Shown here piece by piece: positions 14,566 through 17,901 of a DNA stretch of 17,901 bases. Source of the stretch: Clostridia bacterium (GTDB taxonomy: Bacteria; Bacillota; Clostridia; Oscillospirales; CAG-272); NCBI GenBank assembly GCA_017452565.1, contig JAFTMF010000203.1, forward strand, positions 1-17,901, in the 5' to 3' direction. A program made the translations under genes and the position numbers. The notes beneath the pieces were generated by a model, which was given only the letters and a program-made list of their open reading frames with translations, was not told the origin of the DNA and searched no databases. Numbering within the stretch: position 1 is the first letter of the stretch; the number at the start of each line of letters is the position of its first letter.

Positions 14566-15144
14566 TTATTTCAAAGTCGATGTGGGAGAAGCCTGATTGG
14601 GAATTCCCACGGTGTGGATCGTACCGGAGTGCCAAAACTCTTCGGTGGGACGTCCCTCTGCGCCGTAGAGGTGCAGAAGACTTGCGTAGCGGGGGGTCAG
14701 GGCGTGTACTCGCTGATTGGAGGAGCCGCGCAGGCTCTTGCCGTCGTCCAGCTCCCGAACGTAGGGGCCGTCGATGAGCAGATCGGTGAGAGACAGCAGA
14801 TCTCTGCCGCCGGGAAGGGCGTCCAGCTCTTCCAGCAGGAAGCCGGTGTAAATGATGACCCCCACGTCTCGGAAGGCCTTGACCTTGCCAATCAGCTCGG
14901 CAAGGGCGGAGGCTTGCAGGAAGGGCTCGCCGCCGCTGATGGTCAAGCCTTCGGTCTCTTTGGCGGCAATGATTTCCCAAGAGAGGGCGCCGGTGTCGAT
15001 CCACCGACCGTCCGACTCTTGGTGGGACTGCCCTGCAATACAGCCGGGGCAGTTCCGATGGCATCCCTGCACCCAGAGCCCGAAGCGTTTGTACGGGCCC
15101 AGGGTGGTGATGCTGCGTTCAATGGTATATACGTTCAGTTTCAT
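14566..15144 (-). CDS. NrdG/PflA-like radical SAM protein
   Basis: The 192-residue product carries GCHRNCPGC, giving the cluster ligands C28-x3-C32-x2-C35 for a [4Fe-4S] cluster that cleaves S-adenosylmethionine. TISGGEPF, the SAM-binding GGE motif, follows. The size and the N-terminus (LWVQGCHRNCPGC) are those of the anaerobic ribonucleotide reductase activase and pyruvate formate-lyase activase group. The usual partner, a reductase or glycyl radical enzyme, is absent from the window, and I see no glycyl radical motif in the neighbours. It may therefore modify another protein of this cluster; that is inference. Its ATG overlaps the stop of the upstream coiled-coil gene as ATGA, so it is translationally coupled. 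I avoid the name nrdG because the context does not support that role. Confidence 0.88.
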   Translation of the reverse strand: MKLNVYTIERSITTLGPYKRFGLWVQGCHRNCPGCIAGQSHQESDGRWIDTGALSWEIIAAKETEGLTISGGEPFLQASALAELIGKVKAFRDVGVIIYTGFLLEELDALPGGRDLLSLTDLLIDGPYVRELDDGKSLRGSSNQRVHALTPRYASLLHLYGAEGRPTEEFWHSGTIHTVGIPNQASPTSTLK

Positions 15145-16088
15145 CGTTCAGATTCGTGCAGGATGGCGGTATAGTCCTTGCCGGCGGCTTTAGCGCAGGC
15201 GGTTGCCAGCTGATTCAGGCGGATCAGATCCTGTTCCACGCGAGCCACCAATTCGTTCTTCTGCTTCAGCTCGTCATGGGTCATCACGCCCTGCAGATTG
15301 CGGGCTTCTTCCTTGCCGATCATCTTTTCCATTGCCTTCAAAGGGGATTGAATGCCGCGGAACCAGGACTGAAACTCTTCGTTGGTGCGGCAGAAGAGCT
15401 CGATGGCGGTTTTGAACTCTTCGGCTTCCTTGCGTGCCGTTTCGGTGGCCTTGAAATTGACCTTGGAGAGCTGGCCCAGCTTTGCCAGCGTGTTTGCCAG
15501 CTGATCCAGCGTCTCGGCGGTTTGCTTATCCAGCGAAGAATACTGTTCTTTCAGATAATCGGTATCCTCCTGCAGGATGGCAACCTGGGTGCGGAGATTC
15601 TCCAGATCGGCGGCGTTGGAGGTAGTCTTCAGCTGCTGCAGCTCCTGCTGCTCCTTGTTCAGATCCTTCACCTGACGGAGCAGACCGTCGTTTTCGGCAT
15701 ACAGCTTCTGGACGGCGTCGGTGAGCGTCTGCTTTTTGGCAGTCAGCTGACTGTGCTGCTCTTCTACGATCTTCTTGGCATCGCACTGCTCCTGATAGAG
15801 CTTTTCGGCTTCCATCAGCTTCTTCTGAGCGGAGGTGATGTCCACGGTCTCGGCGGCAGCGGTCATAAACTTCTGCATAGTGGAGTAGATGAGAAGGTGA
15901 TTTGCCAGACGTTCCTCAAATACCTCCCGGTCCAGCGTGTTCACGGCAGGATTGGCATCTATCCGAGCCATCAGCGCGGCGCAGATGTCCAGAATCATAG
16001 TGTCTGCGCTCTGATCGTCAGCGGCAGCAAGGGCACTGGCGAGTCCCTGGAGCTGAGCGGCGCACTGTTTTCTTGTATTGAGATCCAT
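15141..16088 (-). CDS. Coiled-coil protein of unknown function
   Basis: The 315-residue product is almost entirely helical. A short N-terminal helical domain (1-75) is followed by a long coiled coil (about 85-235, rich in Glu, Lys, Gln and Leu) and a C-terminal helical bundle with a tryptophan-containing segment (FQSWFRGIQSP). There is no membrane segment. I do not recognise the family. The start at ATG 16086-16088 uses AAAGGAG that lies within the last codons of the Hsp70-like gene, three bases away. Its end overlaps the radical SAM start by four bases. The tight spacing on both sides implies co-production with both neighbours, and a structural or adaptor role is likely. Confidence 0.82.
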   Translation of the reverse strand: MDLNTRKQCAAQLQGLASALAAADDQSADTMILDICAALMARIDANPAVNTLDREVFEERLANHLLIYSTMQKFMTAAAETVDITSAQKKLMEAEKLYQEQCDAKKIVEEQHSQLTAKKQTLTDAVQKLYAENDGLLRQVKDLNKEQQELQQLKTTSNAADLENLRTQVAILQEDTDYLKEQYSSLDKQTAETLDQLANTLAKLGQLSKVNFKATETARKEAEEFKTAIELFCRTNEEFQSWFRGIQSPLKAMEKMIGKEEARNLQGVMTHDELKQKNELVARVEQDLIRLNQLATACAKAAGKDYTAILHESER

Positions 16089-16091
16089 AGA

Positions 16092-17027
16092 TTATACTCC
16101 TTTGATTTTGATATCCATAGGGAAGAGCTGGTTTTTTCCGCTGACGGTGTTTTGCATTATGATAATGAACTGATCGTTCTCATACTGCAATCCCAGATTG
16201 ATGAGTCCCATCCGATCCTCCAAAAACTGAGGGGTAACGGGGATCTGACGGTGGCTGCCGCAAACCGTCAGATTGACGGTCTCACCGGCAGTTGCCAATA
16301 CGCCGGAGGTGGGGGCAAAGACGGGAGTGGCAAAATCCTTCACGTTGGCGGAGTCCTTGGCAAGGATCAGGGGGAGGGTGCGAAGGGTGTAGTTGGAACC
16401 GGCCTCTGTCACCAGCCATTCCACCGATCCGTCGATGAACTTCTCCCGCATCTGTGCGCAGAGGGCGGTACCGGCCAAGACGATTTCCTCCACTTGGGGA
16501 TAGGTGCCGTAACGGGCGTCGAAGAGCATAGGCATTGCAGAGCTGTAGTGGAGGCGTGCGGTGGCTTCAGCAGGGAAGAAGGTGGCCATAGGTCCTACCA
16601 ACAGGATATGGAGCTTATCCTCGGAGATCCCGGCCTTGGCAAGAGCGGAGTCTGCCTCACGGAAGGCGTTTTCCAATTCGTTGCCCACCGCACTGCTGTA
16701 GCGGAGCATCAGATTGGATGCGGATAAGTTCAGTCCGGCGATGGAAACCTCAGCGTTCGTGCCGAATTTATAGTAATTTTGGATGGCTTTCTTAATAGGA
16801 GTTGCGTATGCAGTCCAATCTCCCAAATCCCGGATGGCATTATTCACCGGTGTGGGGTTATCAAGGATGCGCTGGAAGAGCAGGGTAGGGAGGTTGCCTT
16901 GGGTATAAGCATACAGAACCACGGAGGCGTAGAGGGGCTCAATGAGCAGGACCGCACCGTATGCGGGGTTCTGTTTGGCATCGTAAGCGGCAATGGCTTC
17001 GAATTCGGTCAGCTTCAGATTGGCCAT
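16092..17027 (-). CDS. Hsp70-like actin-fold protein, half-length and degenerate (tentative)
   Basis: The 311-residue product resembles the second half of an Hsp70 nucleotide-binding domain. AVLLIEPLYASVVLYAYTQG (25-44) sits where Hsp70 has its phosphate-2 strands. A helical stretch (about 75-130) follows, then KLHILLVGPMATFFP (138-152), which matches the layout of the Hsp70 motif vvLVGGssRiP, and EEIVLAGTAL (180-189), which matches the alanine/glycine helix start that follows it. The glycine pair and polar residues needed for ATP are missing, so nucleotide binding is doubtful. The GrpE-like neighbour supports the assignment. The first half of the fold is absent here and could be encoded by a full Hsp70 beyond the right edge. 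The gene begins directly after the GrpE-like stop (TAAATG), with GAGGTG upstream. Confidence 0.6.
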   Translation of the reverse strand: MANLKLTEFEAIAAYDAKQNPAYGAVLLIEPLYASVVLYAYTQGNLPTLLFQRILDNPTPVNNAIRDLGDWTAYATPIKKAIQNYYKFGTNAEVSIAGLNLSASNLMLRYSSAVGNELENAFREADSALAKAGISEDKLHILLVGPMATFFPAEATARLHYSSAMPMLFDARYGTYPQVEEIVLAGTALCAQMREKFIDGSVEWLVTEAGSNYTLRTLPLILAKDSANVKDFATPVFAPTSGVLATAGETVNLTVCGSHRQIPVTPQFLEDRMGLINLGLQYENDQFIIIMQNTVSGKNQLFPMDIKIKGV

Positions 17028-17901
17028 TTAGTTCACCTCAACTTTAACTTCCGCCTTCACCAGCACCTGATTGAGATCGCTGTCGGCGGCAATGAGATTC
17101 ACGCCGGGCTTGGAGACGGCGGTGATGGGGGTACCGTCCTCAACGTATTCATCCTCACATTCGTGGAATGCGGAGTCGAAGGGATCGCCCACTGCGGGGT
17201 AGAAGGATTGCAGACCCATAGTGGGGAGCACGTTTTCCAGTGCATTGCGGCGCACCTTCAGACCTTTACCGATCTTCACGATGGCGTCGAAATTGGGATT
17301 GTCGGGATTGGAATAGAGACGGGCGTCGAAATTGTCCACGAAGCCGCAGAAGCCTGCGTACCAAACGGCGAAGCTCTCCAGCTGAACTTCGTAGAGCGAT
17401 CTGCGCCACTTGTCCATATTGGCAGAGAAATTCACCATATAGCCGTCCATAAATTCCTTCATCTCTCTCTGCATACGGCTGGCTTCGTCGCAAGCCTCCA
17501 GACGAGCTTCGCTGACGGCGGCGGCAATGGTCTGACGGGCCTCGCCCAGTGCGCTGTGCGCACGGTTGCGGGCTTCCCGCTCATCCAGCAGATAGTCCTC
17601 CAGCTTTTCTTTCACCAGAGTGTTGTACCGTTCCTCGGCGGTTCGGGTGGACTGTGCAAAGGCTTCTTCCTTCTGAGCGGCGATTTCGGCATTCAGATCC
17701 GCTATGCGCTGTGCAGAATACTCTTCCCATTTCTGATTGACCATCTGCGTAACGCGTTCCTGCTGGAAGCGGGAGGCCTGCTCTTGAGTCTCGCGGTAAA
17801 CGGTTTCCAGCTTCTGCTCTGCAAGGTTCTTAGCCTCGGTTAAGGCTTCGATCTTGGCGTGCAGGCGAACGATCTCTTCCTGCAAGCTCCGATTGCGCTC
17901 C
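17028..17901 (-). CDS. Coiled coil with a GrpE-like nucleotide-exchange domain (5' end outside the window)
   Basis: The frame is open to the right edge, and 290 residues are visible. A TTG at 17883-17885 is probably internal. The first half is a long, charged coiled coil. The last 135 residues fit a GrpE domain: a helical region with VDNFDARLY, then LENVLPTMGLQSFYPAVGDP, FDSAFHE, a Thr-Pro turn, KPGV and a final strand pattern LNQVLVKAEVKVEV. GrpE has the same order (GxExFDPxxHE, then a beta wing ending in A.V.V). GrpE releases ADP from Hsp70, so a dedicated Hsp70 partner is expected; the next gene looks like half of one. It is longer than standard GrpE (about 200 residues) and has a divergent sequence, so it is not the housekeeping copy. 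It is the most upstream cluster gene seen here. Confidence 0.78.
   Translation of the reverse strand, partial: ERNRSLQEEIVRLHAKIEALTEAKNLAEQKLETVYRETQEQASRFQQERVTQMVNQKWEEYSAQRIADLNAEIAAQKEEAFAQSTRTAEERYNTLVKEKLEDYLLDEREARNRAHSALGEARQTIAAAVSEARLEACDEASRMQREMKEFMDGYMVNFSANMDKWRRSLYEVQLESFAVWYAGFCGFVDNFDARLYSNPDNPNFDAIVKIGKGLKVRRNALENVLPTMGLQSFYPAVGDPFDSAFHECEDEYVEDGTPITAVSKPGVNLIAADSDLNQVLVKAEVKVEVN

Noticed and set aside
14566..15144. Naming the radical SAM protein NrdG, activase of anaerobic ribonucleotide reductase
   Set aside because: No reductase gene is adjacent, and the overlaps tie it to a chaperone/protease cluster instead.
13029..16727. Long + strand open frames opposite the coiled-coil and Hsp70-like genes
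   Set aside because: They are codon-register shadows with low-complexity, Gly/Val/Leu-rich translations and no ribosome sites in sensible places.

Overview
This looks like chromosomal DNA from an anaerobic, probably gut-associated member of the Firmicutes (Clostridia, Oscillospirales/Eubacteriales-like). The grounds are strong AGGAGG-type ribosome binding sites, sigma-A promoters, two CotH-family spore-coat/surface kinase-like proteins, an oxygen-sensitive radical SAM enzyme, and intergenic palindromic repeats typical of these genomes. The taxon is inferred from content, not from a marker gene.

Left part (1-5018). The 3' part of one CotH-like gene (interrupted by an in-frame amber codon) and a complete CotH-like lipoprotein gene lie on the + strand. 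Between them, on the - strand, is a two-gene unit encoding a metallophosphoesterase and a PHP-domain phosphoesterase, translationally coupled and read from a clear sigma-A promoter. The two gene-free stretches (949-1256 and 4627-5018) are packed with short perfect hairpins. One of them is a MITE-like block with inverted ends and five consecutive tiny-loop hairpins, bracketed by two identical 31-bp terminator hairpins.

Right part (6033-17901, all - strand). One long, tightly packed and partly overlapping gene cluster runs from the right edge to a terminator at 5971-6004. In order of transcription it encodes: a coiled coil with a GrpE-like C-terminal domain (5' end outside the window); a protein resembling the second half of an Hsp70 ATPase domain; a coiled-coil protein; a small NrdG/PflA-like radical SAM protein; a 502-residue coiled-coil protein; a 1737-residue protein with tandem CbbX/SpoVK-type AAA+ modules (three intact, one dead, one N-terminal remnant) ending in an intact trypsin-like protease; a separate trypsin-like pseudoprotease that has lost all three catalytic residues; and a zinc-ribbon plus RCC1-like repeat protein. 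A membrane-anchored hypothetical protein follows the terminator, with its own near-consensus promoter.

The right-hand cluster is the exciting part. An Hsp70/GrpE-like pair, long coiled coils, a multi-AAA+ motor fused to a protease, a pseudoprotease paralogue and an orphan radical SAM enzyme look like parts of one ATP-driven protein-sensing/remodelling/proteolysis machine. I cannot match this combination to a named system. Stress response, protein quality control and phage/toxin conflict are all possible, and the sequence alone does not decide between them.
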